Shown piece after piece: positions 38,801-51,618 of a stretch of DNA of 64,000 nt (the first letter of the stretch is position 1; each line of letters begins with the position of its first letter). The DNA lies in assembly GCA_008694505.1 (NCBI GenBank), contig VZDJ01000041.1, forward strand, positions 4,172,417-4,236,416, read 5' to 3'. The notes beneath the pieces are model-generated. The model saw only the letters and a list, made by a program, of their open reading frames with translations, was not told the DNA's origin and searched no databases. Both the position numbers and the translations under genes were made by a program. The stretch is from Cyanoderma ruficeps (taxonomy: Eukaryota > Chordata > Aves > Passeriformes > Timaliidae).

Positions 38801-41034
38801 TGGCCTCTTTTATGTACTGCACAGTTCATGAAGGTAGATTGCTTTTAGCATGAGTAGTCAAAAGCCATAACATACAAGGTACTATTCATTTGTTCACACT
38901 GCATGTAAACTCAGTGTGAGGTGTTTAGGCTAGAAACTTAATCAAAATCAAACTAAATTACCAAGAAAGTTGGAAAGTAGAAAGCAGATGTTAACTTATC
39001 AAAAGCAGTAGCTGTGCTGAATGTGAACTTGTGTCCTGTGTTGTAGAAGTAGTAATAGATTCTTTTAAAAATTGATGAGGAATTTGCTGCCTGCTGTGCT
39101 AAGATAAATTTGCTGTTAAAGGCATGCAAGCTGGTACCACTCTTAAGTCAAAAGCATGATACAAACTGTTAGAACAGAAATAAGCATTTGGGACGGAGAT
39201 ATTCAGAGGTTTCAAGACCCTGGTCATGCTTTACATATATGCACACAGATATATTGTGTATTTTTCCTCATGCTCATTCACTCAGACACTGTATTTATGA
39301 AGGATGCTAGTGAAGGGATCCAGGCAAGTTTGTAACAGTGCTGACATGTCCTTTCTGTTCTCGGCCTGCAGCACGTTTTTTTCTTTTTCCCAGGACTCTA
39401 TGTTTTTTCCCTGCCGCAGATGAGTTAATGTTTTTTGGGTTTTTTTGGTCTCACTGTGTTATTTGTGTTTATATGCAAAAATTCCTTTCATAATTATTTC
39501 TTAAGGCCATTGACCTGTCCTTGGGTAATTCTGTCTGTGTACTTCTGTCTCTGCTTCAGACTAATCATAATAATGTATCTAGAAGGTTTTTGTATATGCG
39601 GGATGGGAGGGTGTTCCCTTCAGGACGCTATTTTCCTTAAATTACTAGGCATTTGTTGCTGTCCTTTCCTTTGCCATTGAAATTCTGCTTTCCATAAAAT
39701 ACGTTCTCCTAGCTATGTTTTTCCTTCTCCCTTTCTTTGGAAGGGAAAGCAAGATTTTGGGATCCCTGCATGTGGGTATATAAGGTGGAGTGATAGCATC
39801 CCAGACTGCTCCCTGTCCCAGGAGGCATGAGTGAAGCTCTGAGCACACCCTGGGAGCAGTGGCTCCAGTGGGTGCTGCTCCATTCAGTAACGCTCACACT
39901 GTGGTTGCTCAGTGCATGGCTGCTGCCTTTTCTGTCTTCTAAATACCAATCATGCATCTGTAATGTTAATAAGAATCAGATCAAATAATGGGAAAAAAAA
40001 ATTACTTGAATCTCAACTGTTCTTTGGGCATAGCTTCTGTTCTCTTTCCTAGTATAGAGAGAGTGCTTGCATGTAGCTGGCAGATGACTCTGATCTCCTT
40101 TTCTGAAGTGAGAGTATTTTGTCTTTATTTTCTTGTGCAAATTACTTCATTGGTGGTTCTGCTAAGTCCACTGTTGTGACAGTCAATGCAAGTGGACATT
40201 TGTTCTGCTCCTTTGGGGGTAAAAAACCCCTCATCTTTTTAGAGTTAGCCTCTTCTAGTACCATGTCTATCCTTGAGGGCTAGTCCATATTTGAGGAGTC
40301 AGGTTGCTGAAGGAATATGAACACCCAAATTCTGCTCACACTTGTAAATAAGATTTGAAAATTTCTTACATTTCATTCTTTTAGAAAGTGCTTATCAATG
40401 ATAATGAGTTCTTTAAAAAATAATCTCTGTGAGCTATCTAAAACGCAATCCAGTAGAAAGCCAAACAAAAAAATTGAATGTTTAATTTTTCTGACACCCT
40501 GTAAGTTAATAACCTTAATTATGGCATAACAGCTCTGGAAGGTATAGATAGGTATGTTTACTTCTAAAGATCTCCAATGGCAAGGCTTTGGTACTAGTGA
40601 CCCACCAGAATTTTGAGAGAGAGAATATTTTCAAAGGCTTGTAGTTGAATTTGCTCATGCTAGTGGATCTAAAAGCTGTCCTGTTCAAAAGTAAAGGTGA
40701 AACGTTGTACAGTAAAGACAGAAGAAAATAATTGTAGTGTTCTGGTTTTATCGACATTCTAAGACTGTATATTAAGGACATTTACTCGTCCAGCAGCAGA
40801 GTGACAGGATTTAGTAAAATTAAATTTGGGTAACACATAATGCCGTGTTTTATACTTGTTTGTTAATAGAGAAATGGCCATATTATGGTAGTCTGCTGTT
40901 AGCATGAAGGATAATTTTACCAGACTGGTGATTTCCTGTTCACTAACTCTTATTTTTCTTTTTTTTCTTGTGGCACGTTCCTGACGGTCCTCCTTGCTTG
41001 TGGCAATGAATATTTTGATCCTTGTGAACTGTAG

Positions 41035-41199
41035 AGCCTATTGTGAAGAATGGCAGGCCTCCAACGTCTCACAGCATGCACTCATTTCTCCACCAATACA
41101 CGGGATCTTTCAAGAAGCCCCCTTTACGGAGACCGCACAGCGTCATAGGGGGCAGCCTCGGCTCTTTCATGGCAATGCCCAGAAATGGGAGCAGATTAG
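41035..41199 (+). CDS. CDK17: CDK17 (PCTAIRE-2 kinase), coding exon 2, residues 40-94
   Basis: This 165-nt exon (55 codons, phase 1 to 1) follows acceptor 'aactgtag' and ends at donor G|GTAATT. The first two bases AG complete Glu40 with the G at 27736. It encodes EPIVKNGRPPTSHSMHSF, a Gly/Ser/Pro-rich middle with FKKPPLRRPHSVIGG, and ends MPRNGSRL plus the first base of Asp95. RRPHSV is a basophilic phosphorylation and 14-3-3-type consensus. Phosphorylation of N-terminal serines of PCTAIRE kinases is known to affect cyclin Y and 14-3-3 association, and applying this to the serine here is inference. The sequence agrees with the vertebrate CDK17 N-terminal extension as I recall it. Because its length is divisible by three with matching phases, skipping would also keep the frame. 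Confidence 0.96.
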
Positions 41200-44100
41200 G
41201 TAATTTCCTACACTTTTTGTTTAAATTAATTTTTCTGTGAAAAATAATGTTGGTATTGATTCATAGCAAGAGGTGCAGGTACTGTAATGCTTTAATAAAT
41301 CCCTGAGTATGCAGTAGTTTTTTCTGGAGTTCGAGAAATTTGTTCCTAAGGCACTGAATGTATCTTAAGATTTTCAGGAGGAAAGCCATTAGAAGAACAC
41401 TCAGAAGTCACCCATGAATTTTTTACAAGTTTAAAAGTTACAAAAGCAACAAAATATTCTTTCTTAATACTTTGCAAGGAACCTGTGTATCCATCTCTGT
41501 TAAGCATTGGCAAGAAGTACAATAAACGTATTACAAAGCAACCTATATGTGGAATTTTAAAAGAGCTGCTTCTGTATTACTGTATTACTTCTCAATATTA
41601 TAGAGGAAGAAAGTGTTTTTTTCAGTGACAAATTAAGGCCGCTCAACTATAATTATCTATTTATTGTGGTCTTGAGCTATATTTGTGCTTCCGTGAAGCA
41701 AATAAGTTATGAAATATTTTTTCTTCAAGTCATTTGTCATGTTGCTGCCTCCAGTCACCAATAATGTTTTTTCCTGCTTTTATGTTACTTGAAATTATGC
41801 TTAATTAATTGATACTAGAAAATGAGAGCAAATCACAGCTTAATTAGAGTTTTATTAGTTCTTAAATCTACTGCCCTCCTTTAGAAGTGTGATAAACTGA
41901 ACTTTGAGATTAAGCTATGAATCTTCAAGGTAGTAGTCAAACCACTTATATCCTCCTCTGGTGTAATACTGCTCATCGTGTTCAAAAACATGCCTTTTTA
42001 CTGCTTGAGTTACCATTCCAACTGAAAAAAGGCATACATCCTTTTGAATTTACTCCAGCAGCTGTTACCATCACACAAGAAAATGGGTTGTAGTATGCAC
42101 AGTTTGACTACTATATCAATTTCTGATTTCACTCAAGTCCTGTACACAGTATATGCTTTTTAATTTTTCCCAAGGCAAGCTTTAGTTAAGTTGCCTAGAA
42201 TCTAACAGGAAGAGAGAGTTTAAAAAAATTGTGTAGTTAGAGAAATCTGTGTTTATCTGAATATGTAGCCTTTATGGATTATTTGTCAAACTTGATACAT
42301 GTAAACTAAGTACAGGAGCAGCAAAGGTGTTTATGGGTACAGAGATGCCTGTACTCTCTTAATTTTGTGTTGCCTTTAACAACAATTTGTGATTTTTTCT
42401 TATGTAGTATGGAATATGTGTACCTACAGAGTGTATCATGGAATCATAGAATGGTTTGGATTGGAAGGGACCTCAAAGATCATCTAGTTCCAACCTCTCT
42501 GCCATGAGCAGGGACACCTTCCACTGGGCCTGTTTGCTCTGTATGTCTATGTTACGCATCTCTTTTTGCTTTGGATACAATAATGCCTTTTTTAAGACTC
42601 TTTATTTGATGGAAATACAAGCTACTTGTGCATGTTATCTAGTGGTAAAAAATCAGGGGCACAAGTATGTGCAATTATAATTGCTCTTTCTGCTCCTTTT
42701 CACATCTTTCTTTCTTTAGTTTCTGCTATATGACAATGGTTATTACTCATCAAGAAGCTGAGGTTTTCTCTGTTGGGATAATGACATCAGAAACAAAATA
42801 GTCAAATATGCTACACAGCATGAGACTTTTCTTTGCTTTCTTCATCCACCCTCTTTTTTTTACAGTTTTTCCTCTATTTTTTAGGTAGAAAATTGGTATC
42901 AGAAAAATATCCTTGAAATACCACAAAATCATGGCAGGTAAAGGATGGTTATTTCATTCAAGAAAACCAGATTAAATTGAGACCTGCCACAAGTGCATCT
43001 TCATGCATGTGTGTGTTTGAATGAGACTATCACTGCAAAAATTGATTGAGAAGCCCAGGAAGATTTTGGAGTTTCATTTGTGTCTTGAACGTTGAACTTC
43101 AGTTTCTGCAGTTGTGATAATGTGTAAAATCTCCAAATACTTTAAAAATAATTTCTGCTTGGAAATTCTCTGTTAGCATTATGTTTTGTAAAATGCTCTG
43201 TAAGGGAAAATTTTTGAGCTGTGCCTTTTTTTAAAATTTCTCAGCAATTTTTAAATTTAGTATTCAGTTACCAGGATGATTTTAAATAACAGAGGTGATT
43301 CTCAGACCAGATTGTGAAACTACTGAATGAGGGTTTAGCTGATAGAATTTTTTTAACTTCACTTGTATCTGTACAGCTTCTACAGTCTTGTACCTCTGGA
43401 AACATCTAGCTGCTGTAGTCCATGATGATGCCAGAGCTAATAAACCTTTTTTGGACCTGACATGGCTGAATGCAGAACGAATCTTATTGTCCGTGTTCTG
43501 TATTCATATTAATGTCACTTCTGGAGAGGTTCCTGGAATGTGCAGAGCTAACTGAAGCTGGCCCTGCTGGTGGACTGCAGTATCAGCCAGGAGAGAGTTA
43601 ATCCTTGCTTTTGCAAGTTGTGTTGATACAGTAATGGAGAGGTTTTGTTTCATTGTCATGAATATTATTTGAAAGGAATGATGTTTCCATACAGCTTTCA
43701 TAGTTCAGTAACGGTAATGGCAAAGGCAATTTCTCACTATAGCCTTCTTCAATTTGAATTCTGTTATCACTGAAATTAATCATACAATATATCCACTTCA
43801 TAGAAAAGTAAGCTTTGGAGGAGTGCACCTTGGAAGAAATCCATTTTGCAAGTCACATGATTATTTTTGTAATAATTTGAAATAAGGTGGAAAGATCATG
43901 CAGTCTGACTCAGTACTAATTAGCGACTTTGACTGTGGTGCACTTGGAGGAGTTCTCATTTGCTGCACCATAGGTTCCCTGTGTTAATTTCTTCTGTGGT
44001 GCATTCCTCACAGCTGAAATGAGGACAGCCTCTTCCTCTAAATGTACTTCTGTCGTTTCCCTGTTATAGCTTTTCATTGCATGGCCATTCTGGATATTTA

Positions 44101-47100
44101 ATAAGAGTACATTAAAATAGACATCTGCATAAGAGAATGGCTTGGTATTGCAGTGAAGGCAATTCAATACATTATTGAATGATTAAAACCTCTGAAGACT
44201 ATGCAAGCAAGTTTTCATGCGGGTAAACTTGTCTAAAGAAAAGTTTAGAGAAATTATGGCAATATTTGCATGGTTTTCATCATTGCTTATTTAAACACCA
44301 TTGTGCACCTGTGTAAAAATTATTCAAATGGCTGGATTAATGCCTTAGTCTGGGGTTTATGCCATTAAAATAATGAACATAAGGCTCTACTAATGCCTTT
44401 TTAATTGAATCAAATAAAAGGATGCATTTGTATCAGATGATAGCACAGTCAAGTTATTTTCAAAAGCTTGAAATGATATCTGTTTAGAAAATGATTAAAA
44501 CATCTGCAAGCCCTTATAGATAGGAGCAGTTGGGTATTTAGCCCATTGGAAATGCATGTGTTTAATGATACATTTTGGTTGCTCCGGCCAGTATCTTGCA
44601 TGAACCCTCTTCGTTCTGGGTATGTAGCTTATCCAGACTTACCAGAATTAATCTTATCACAGTGGTATTCAAATTATCATCTTATACACGTCTGAAATAT
44701 TGCATTTTTAGACTTGAATAGTACAGACCCTCTTTGTCTTTGCATTCCTGACTTATAAAGAACAGAATCTCCTTGCAGCTACATTATCTGTCCCAAGTAT
44801 ATGGACTTGTGTTACTAGTTCTTGAAATAATGCTTAGTTGTGTGTTATTACATAGGTGATCTTCTTAGTAGAATTACCTTTGTCAGCTAGGGTGCTCTAT
44901 GTAGTTCTGAACATTGCATTTCCAATTGTCTTTTTTTACTAATAATTTCATAACACAAATGCTTTTGTGAATTAAATGTGAAAAATGCGACAGTATCAAT
45001 CCCATAATTATTTAAAGTATCAGTCCCTCTAAAAAAGAAATTATGTAATTGCACCCTGGCTTAAAATGCAGTACTACCTTAATTTTGTTGGTTTTTATTT
45101 TGTGAGATTGCTGAGATAACTCTCCCTTGCCTACCTTCCATAAAGAAAATAGATTTTGGGTCCCAACCAATGGGCTTGTTCTAACATGAGGATAAATAGG
45201 TTGGGGAACAATTGTCAGTAGCTGCTACACTTCATTTTACTAACAGAATCTCAAGAGCTGTAATTGCTAAATTGGATTACATGACCTCTCAGAAAAGTAT
45301 TTTAAAAGACAATTTTTATTAAAGAACCAATATGGTGAGTGTGCTATTACACCAGATATAACAGTACTGGCATAACAGCTTTGCTGCAAGCAGTGTTTTC
45401 AATAATGCTTTTATATTACTAAAGTTAATTTTCCACAGTTTGTTAGAGATTTTTAAAAAGATAGCTGTCAAGTCACTACAGAGAATAAAACATTTCTTAG
45501 ATACTTAGCAGAAGAGAGTCACATTTTTTCTGCTTAGCTTCAAAACTAAGGCTAATCTTTAGGAACCGCTTTCTGAAAACCTTTTCCAATGGTTCAAATT
45601 GCCCTGCATTTAGAAGCACTGACGAGTATTTAGGTTGTTTGCAATCAGAAGATTGCTTATTATATAAGGAGTGCGGGTTAATTTTTTTTTTTTTTATTTA
45701 GTCCAAATCTGAGCATGACTTGCAGGGAAAATCTGATTCAGTGTGGATTTTTAATAGAAATCCAATATAAATCTACATCACTGCTGGAAAATTTGCTTTG
45801 TGCATAAGATGCATGCTTTGTTTGTGTTTAATTACAGTATGTTGAGTTAAAATACGTGTTTGTAATAGCTTACAAATTAGTCTTTCTTTTTATATCTGTT
45901 CTGTTTTCCATAAAAGGAAATTGTGTGTGCTGAGGAAGAATTTGTTTCTTTGAAGTGTACATGATGCTATGTGAGCCAAGCTAGACAAATATTTTAGAAG
46001 ATGTGCTTATAACAAAACATTGCCCTAATGGTTTTTTTCCCCCTAGAAAACTCCCAATTTTCTTGCTTGTTGATGGTGTGAAACTTGCAGTTTCTCTTTT
46101 GGTTTTTGGGGGCTTTTTAAAGGTGCTGTAATGCTTTGCAAATATTAAATACTTTCAAGTATCTTGGTGGTAAGGTTGAATTGATCTCTGTGTGTTTTGC
46201 TGATATTCACATTTTTTAGGGATGGAGTTCTGGGATTTTTAGTTGTTCCTCAGGTTCTCTAACACCTTGTTCAAGATAATGATTACTAACAAGGATCAGG
46301 AGACAGCAGGGAAACGTGTCTTTTGAAGCACCTACTTTATATGTATAGGTATTTAATTTCTGGAGTAATTTTGCAGTTCAGGTATTTCTAAGTTGATGAT
46401 GGAGCGTTAGTCATAGTTAGTCATAGAATTTCTTGCATGACCTATTTCCTGTGTGTCCCTTTGCAAATCATTTGGCTCTTTATGCTGTAATGGCCCTCCC
46501 TTGATTTTCTTTTGTTCACTGCAGTGTTTGTCTCCAAAGTCTGAAAAATTGTTTGATGCTTAAAAGCAGGGAAAATATGTATGTGTTATATGTAATATAC
46601 ATAAGCTTTTATGTGCATGAATAGTAAGGATTGTTTAAAAATTAACAGGTTCTGTTGACATGAAGATCCTGCATCACATAACTCAAGCAGTTAGATAAAT
46701 CCCTCCATAGGGTCACAAATTTCACTTAATGGCTTGTAAACATCAAGTCTTCTACTGAATGCACTTGTATGTTGTGGGCCCTGATTTAGATGGTTATATA
46801 CATGCCCTGACTTCACACATGGATGCCAGGGGATTTTATATTTGAAGCTTCTGTATTTGTCATTTCTGAAAATACTACTATACCTCTTGGTAGGACTTTT
46901 AAGCTGACTGAAGATACATCTAGGTTACCAGTATCAGGTAGTCTGATTTGAAAATGTTAATTCTTCTCAGTAATGTTGTATATCCAAGAGCAGCTAAAAG
47001 AGAATTGGTACTCAGGGATTTTAGGAACTGAAGCTGGGAGGGGGAGTTGGCTTTGGGGAATTACAATTGGGATTGGAATGTCTGTGTTTTGCTTTGGAAA

Positions 47101-47341
47101 ACTGAGTTCTCCTGCAGTTCAAATAAGTTTACATAGAATTCCTATAAAGTAATCCTGTTCATTTTGTGGTTATTACTGAGCCATTAAAAGTATGTATCAA
47201 GACTGCCATGGCTATGATGAGTCTTTGACTCTGCTGTATAACTCAATGCACAGTAATGATTCAGTTCTTTTCCATCTGTACAGAAGAGCTGTTTGATGCA
47301 TTGCTGTTTAATTATTTTCAATTCTTTGGATTATTTTTAAG
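41200..47341 (+). other. CDK17: CDK17 intron between coding exons 2 and 3
   Basis: About 6.1 kb from donor GTAATT (41200) to acceptor 'tatttttaag' (47340-47341). It holds one short CR1 fragment (42437-42540) and a stretch rich in TAAT/ATTA cores around 44.28-44.62 kb. The remainder is unique AT-rich DNA in which I see no gene. Confidence 0.9.
42437..42540 (-). mobile_element. CR1 LINE, about 100-bp 3' tail, antisense
   Basis: 'catggaatcatagaatggtt', 'tggattggaagggacctcaa', 'agatcatctagttccaacct' and 'gagcagggacaccttccact' give the reverse complement of the last ~100 bp of CR1. Identity fades after about 42540. The short frame starting near 42456 is part of this fragment plus flank. Confidence 0.92.
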
Positions 47342-47475
47342 ATATTGTTCATGAAAATTTGAAAATGGGATCGGATGGGGAAAGTGACCAAGCTTCTGGA
47401 ACATCATCTGATGAAGTTCAGTCTCCCACAGGAGTTTGTCTCAGAAACCGGATACACAGACGAATCTCAATGGAG
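47342..47475 (+). CDS. CDK17: CDK17 (PCTAIRE-2 kinase), coding exon 3, residues 95-139
   Basis: This 134-nt exon begins AT, completing Asp95 with the previous exon, and ends at donor GAG|GTAATT in phase 0. It encodes [17 protein letters not shown], an acidic Ser-rich linker ([13 protein letters not shown]), then [18 protein letters not shown] supplies an S-P site and RRISM another R-R-x-S site. In CDK17 this stretch lies just before the segment leading into the kinase domain. I found no following exon (expected to start with Asp-Leu-Asn-Lys-Arg) before the end of the window, so intron 3 of the coding region is at least 16.5 kb. The three coding exons total 417 nt, exactly 139 codons. Confidence 0.96.
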
Positions 47476-50400
47476 GTAATTCACCTTTCATACAAGGATC
47501 ATTTAAATTGACAAGAGAGTTGGGGGTTGCTTTAATTGTTTGTTGCAACTGGCTGTCTTCTCAATTAACTGTAACCAACCATTCTGCCATATATTTCATG
47601 CAGAGAACGTTTTTTTAGTACTATTTAAATTTGTCACCTTTTGTCACACAGAATTATGGTTATCTTGCCAGTGCATGATAACTTTATGAGCTGTTAATTT
47701 TGAAAATCTAAATATGTTTTGAAACTTGAATTTTGGGAGGAATTTCTTAAGTGTAGCATTTGAATAGCTTTCTGTCACATTGTGCGCAAACCACAGAATG
47801 TATTCAAGAAGATACATGGTGTATACATTTTTTACTTAACACCATTTTCTAGTCTTTGCAAAACTAATGCTACAGCAGCAGCGATGGTCCTGACTGCTTC
47901 AGCCTTTTCCTCTCTTCCTGTTTTTTTCATGAACGGAACTTTACAGGATGGTAAACAAAAGGAGGAAAAGTACCTTATGAATAGCTGTGCACATAATTTC
48001 CTTTATTTATGAGTCTCATTATGAATACTAGCCACCCTTGTGCTTGCTTTGTTGTCATTTCCCTTGGTGAACTAAAACAGAACACTTCCCTTTTTCTGGA
48101 GTGTATAAAAGTTACAGTTATAATGATGTCTTTGGTGTAGAAGCATGTAGAATTTTGTAGTTGCTGCTGTATAGTATACATAGCAATAAGCCTAGCTGTA
48201 AGATTTTGAATCTTCATTCAAGGCATCATATACTGAATTGGGGAACTGATTTGGATAAGTTATAGTAGGGTGTACATGCCGAAAATATTTATTTGTGAGG
48301 CATTCCGTTGTGCTTGAAATTCCAAGACTTCATAGTGCAGATATGATTTCAAAAATGTGTGAATTAACTGTATTAATTGTTTAGATAGTTTCTTGTACAT
48401 GGGAGGTTTTGTATTCAAATTCTTAAATTTCTGTGATATTTGATCTAAGAACTTTGTTCTCCTGGCTTTGCTTGCTGACATTTACTTGGGAGAACAAAGG
48501 TGGGTTTATTGGTTTATGCAGGATACTTGAATTAGGGGAAAAAGTCATTGTGGAAACCTGCTTATCAGAATGTATGTTGGACAAACTAAAAATCAAGGAA
48601 ATTATTTAAAGGGATTATTTACTTTCTGTTCATTGTCTGTTTCTTCTGTGTTTTGAAATGCCTATTTAGAACAGGAAAGAAACAAATTAATGATTCATAA
48701 TGAAATTAACAAACTGAAATGGAAATTTATCAAGTCTTCCAAAGAGGGCTAAGAACTATTAAAGGATTCTCTTTTGTATTGGAATCCAAGAACTCCAAAA
48801 GAAGTTACTAAAGAACTCAGAAATAATAAAGGTCAGGAAATTCCTGTGTAAATTTTCAGGGGTTTTTTTTTCCGAATAAAAACATATTGTCATTTGCCTC
48901 TTTAATTGTAAAACAATTCTAATATTACTGTTTAAGTATCTTTGGGAAGCTTTTAAATTTTGTTTATGCAATGCTAATTTTCTTACTTTGCTCCAAATTC
49001 CAAATGCTTGCTTCTGACTGTTGAAATTAGCATTATTTCTTGATTGACTTGCTCAGTCAATGAGAGAACAAATGGTTTTTTGGCATTTATTCGTATATAT
49101 TCTGTGAGAATTGTAATGTTTCCCTCAAATCACCATAGTATTGGTTCAGTGACTTTTCCCGTAAGATTCCATGCTGATGTGTGCAAGCAGTCCCAGTTCT
49201 GAATTTTAAAAATGAGAGGACTCATTCTTAAAATGAGTAGACTTAAGTTTGCTTCTTAGAAGTACTTTGCAGCAGATTAGGTTGGATTTGTACCTGTTGG
49301 TGCATTCCAGAGGGAGGAGAGTGCAACAGTATCATCTCTTTGGTTAAAATAACTTTGTAATGATAATCTTTTCTGTCAACTTTCTCATTTCCTAAGTGAA
49401 AAGGCTTTGAGTGATTACATTACCTGCCTGGCTTTTCCTCCTTCTATTTATCCCATGGGTCATTTTCTGTCAGTTTTGACAGATGGCTAGAAAGCTCAGA
49501 TTCAAATTCTCTATTAATTTCTGTGAAAAAAACTCTGCATAGGGAGACATTGCTAATGTATCCACTGCTAGTTAAAAAGAACAATATCCACATATGAGTT
49601 GAGTTGCAAGATGTAAGTCCACAGAAGACCCAGTTTTACTCATTTTGCTCTTTGTGGAATGGGATCACTTGCTTCCTTGACCTTTGAGGAAACTAAAGCA
49701 AGTTTTATTTCCTCTTGTGAAGAGTTGTGCCTGTATGCCTTGTGAGGCTTGTGCCATGGAGCTGGCTGATTCAGTAGTACCAATGTGATTATATAAAGAG
49801 AAAGAAACAGTCTCTGTTGTGCAGTAAGTTTCTGTTATTTCAGTTTTATTTTGATGGCTGGTTGGGATCTGTTGTCTCTAGACATTGGGTAGCCTGAGGA
49901 AATACTGCCTTTATAATCATTTAGGATGAGTTATAGCTGTGTGCTATACATCACAGGTTGGAGTGAATTCATGCATGTGTGACAGAATGTTTTTGCTATA
50001 ACCTGCTGAAGTCATTAGCCCCAGCTGAAATCCATTGTAGAATGTATTTGATTAAACATACAGAGTTGGATAACATGATGAAGCAATGTTCCTTGTTCCT
50101 CCTCACTAAGATGAATGTGCATGTCACAGTATGGCTGTGTCCTTTCTTGTGTTCAGTTTGACCAATATTTGCTGTATTTATAGTGGGTTTTTTACATACT
50201 TTCTTGGTTATGTATTTTTGGTTCTTTGTGCTGAATTGACAAAAGTCCTAATTCATTTTGAAGGTGACTAATCAGGTAAAGTTGAAACCTTGGCACAGTC
50301 CTTTTTACTTAGAGGAATTTTTTGTATATAACCAAATTTTTTATGCTCAGCTTGAACTTCCTCTAGAATTCTGAAAATTAGCAACCCAACTAGGTTTTAT

Positions 50401-51573
50401 TAGATGCTTGTTAAAAAAATGCATACTGTACTCAAAGTGCTAACCAGGGGAAAAAAGAATATATTAAAAAAAAAGGAAAAAGCAGTATTATTCCTGAGAT
50501 ATTTTATCCATTGGAATACACATTCTGATTTTTAGTGCCCATCCCCACTGCAGTTAAATAATGCATAGCTACAAATAAAATGTTGTCAAAGAGCGGACAT
50601 ATTCTCTGCTGCAGAATATATGAAAGATTCTGCTGGGAAATAAAACTTGATCTTTCTAAAATTTTCATATAGAGAAATACAAACTAGACAGTGGCAAGAG
50701 AAATTAAAAACGTGTTTGTTATAGCAGAATCTCCATAGTAATAGAAAGCTGAAATTTCATAACTTTAAATTGTCCTGCTTTAGATAGAAAATCAGCGTAC
50801 TGCAATGTAACCTAAATATGAAACATTTTAATTATGAAGTGGTGATAGTGTAATGAGAAAGAATCCTGCTCAGCAGTGAAAAGTCTGCTGGGATGAAAAC
50901 TTTCCATGCAGGATAGCAGCCATGAAAGTACCAGCTTTCAGTCTGTCACGCCTCTGCCCCCCCTGCCCCCAGTTTCCCCATCAGTTATAATTTAGGCCAG
51001 CGTGACAGAGAGATGATAATGTCATTGCTTTTGAATTCAGCAACTCTGCAGTTGTGGTTCGAGATTGGGGTTTTTTAAATGATTATTCCTTTTTATCATG
51101 TGCTTAGAAGACAAAGAGAAAGTACCAGAGTCTCATTGTGTTGACTAGATAAAGTTTATTTTGCGTGTAATCCACAGGCTACAAATTGTCAGTAAAGCAG
51201 TTGCTTTTTCTTTCACCTGCCTTTCACTGTTCAGGCAGGAACCATGCTGAGAGTAGGTGTGAGCATCTATTGTGTGAAGAGTTTGGCTTCAAACAGCTGT
51301 TAGGTTTTAATTAAAATGTCTTCTATTCTCATGCTAACATTAATGATTATTTACTAAGTCCGTAAAATTGTTTATCAAACAAAACTGATGGAATAATTTT
51401 TTCAAGTGTCAGCAATACGGCTTAAGACTGTCTACACGTGTATCTCTATTTTAAATATAAATAATAAATAAATATAAATAAATGCAGCTGCTTTCATCAT
51501 GCAATGAGAAACACTTCCCCAGATCATGGAACTGTAGCTTAAAGCATTTTCAGTTTCATTTTGCTGGAAAAGA

Positions 51574-51618
51574 AGTAATGCATTAATATAAATAAAGGAG
51601 TAATGCATTAATATAAAT
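51574..51618. repeat. Short direct repeat, 20-bp perfect copies at 25-bp spacing
   Basis: 'agtaatgcattaatataaat' occurs at 51574-51593 and 51599-51618 without mismatch, separated by 5 bp. AT-rich (ataaat)n-like sequence lies just upstream at 51454-51483. Confidence 0.9.

Larger units (their letters stand above)
27737..41034 (+). other. CDK17: CDK17 intron between coding exons 1 and 2
   Basis: About 13.3 kb from donor GTAAGC (27737) to the acceptor 'aactgtag' (41033-41034). A poly-T run sits at about 27872-27886. Notable contents are a minus-strand stop-poor tract (28.3-29.2 kb), a perfect hairpin (29.8 kb), a second minus-strand patchwork (30.96-31.56 kb) and a candidate cassette microexon (32322-32360). 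From about 36 to 41 kb I see nothing beyond unique AT-rich sequence. Confidence 0.9.
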
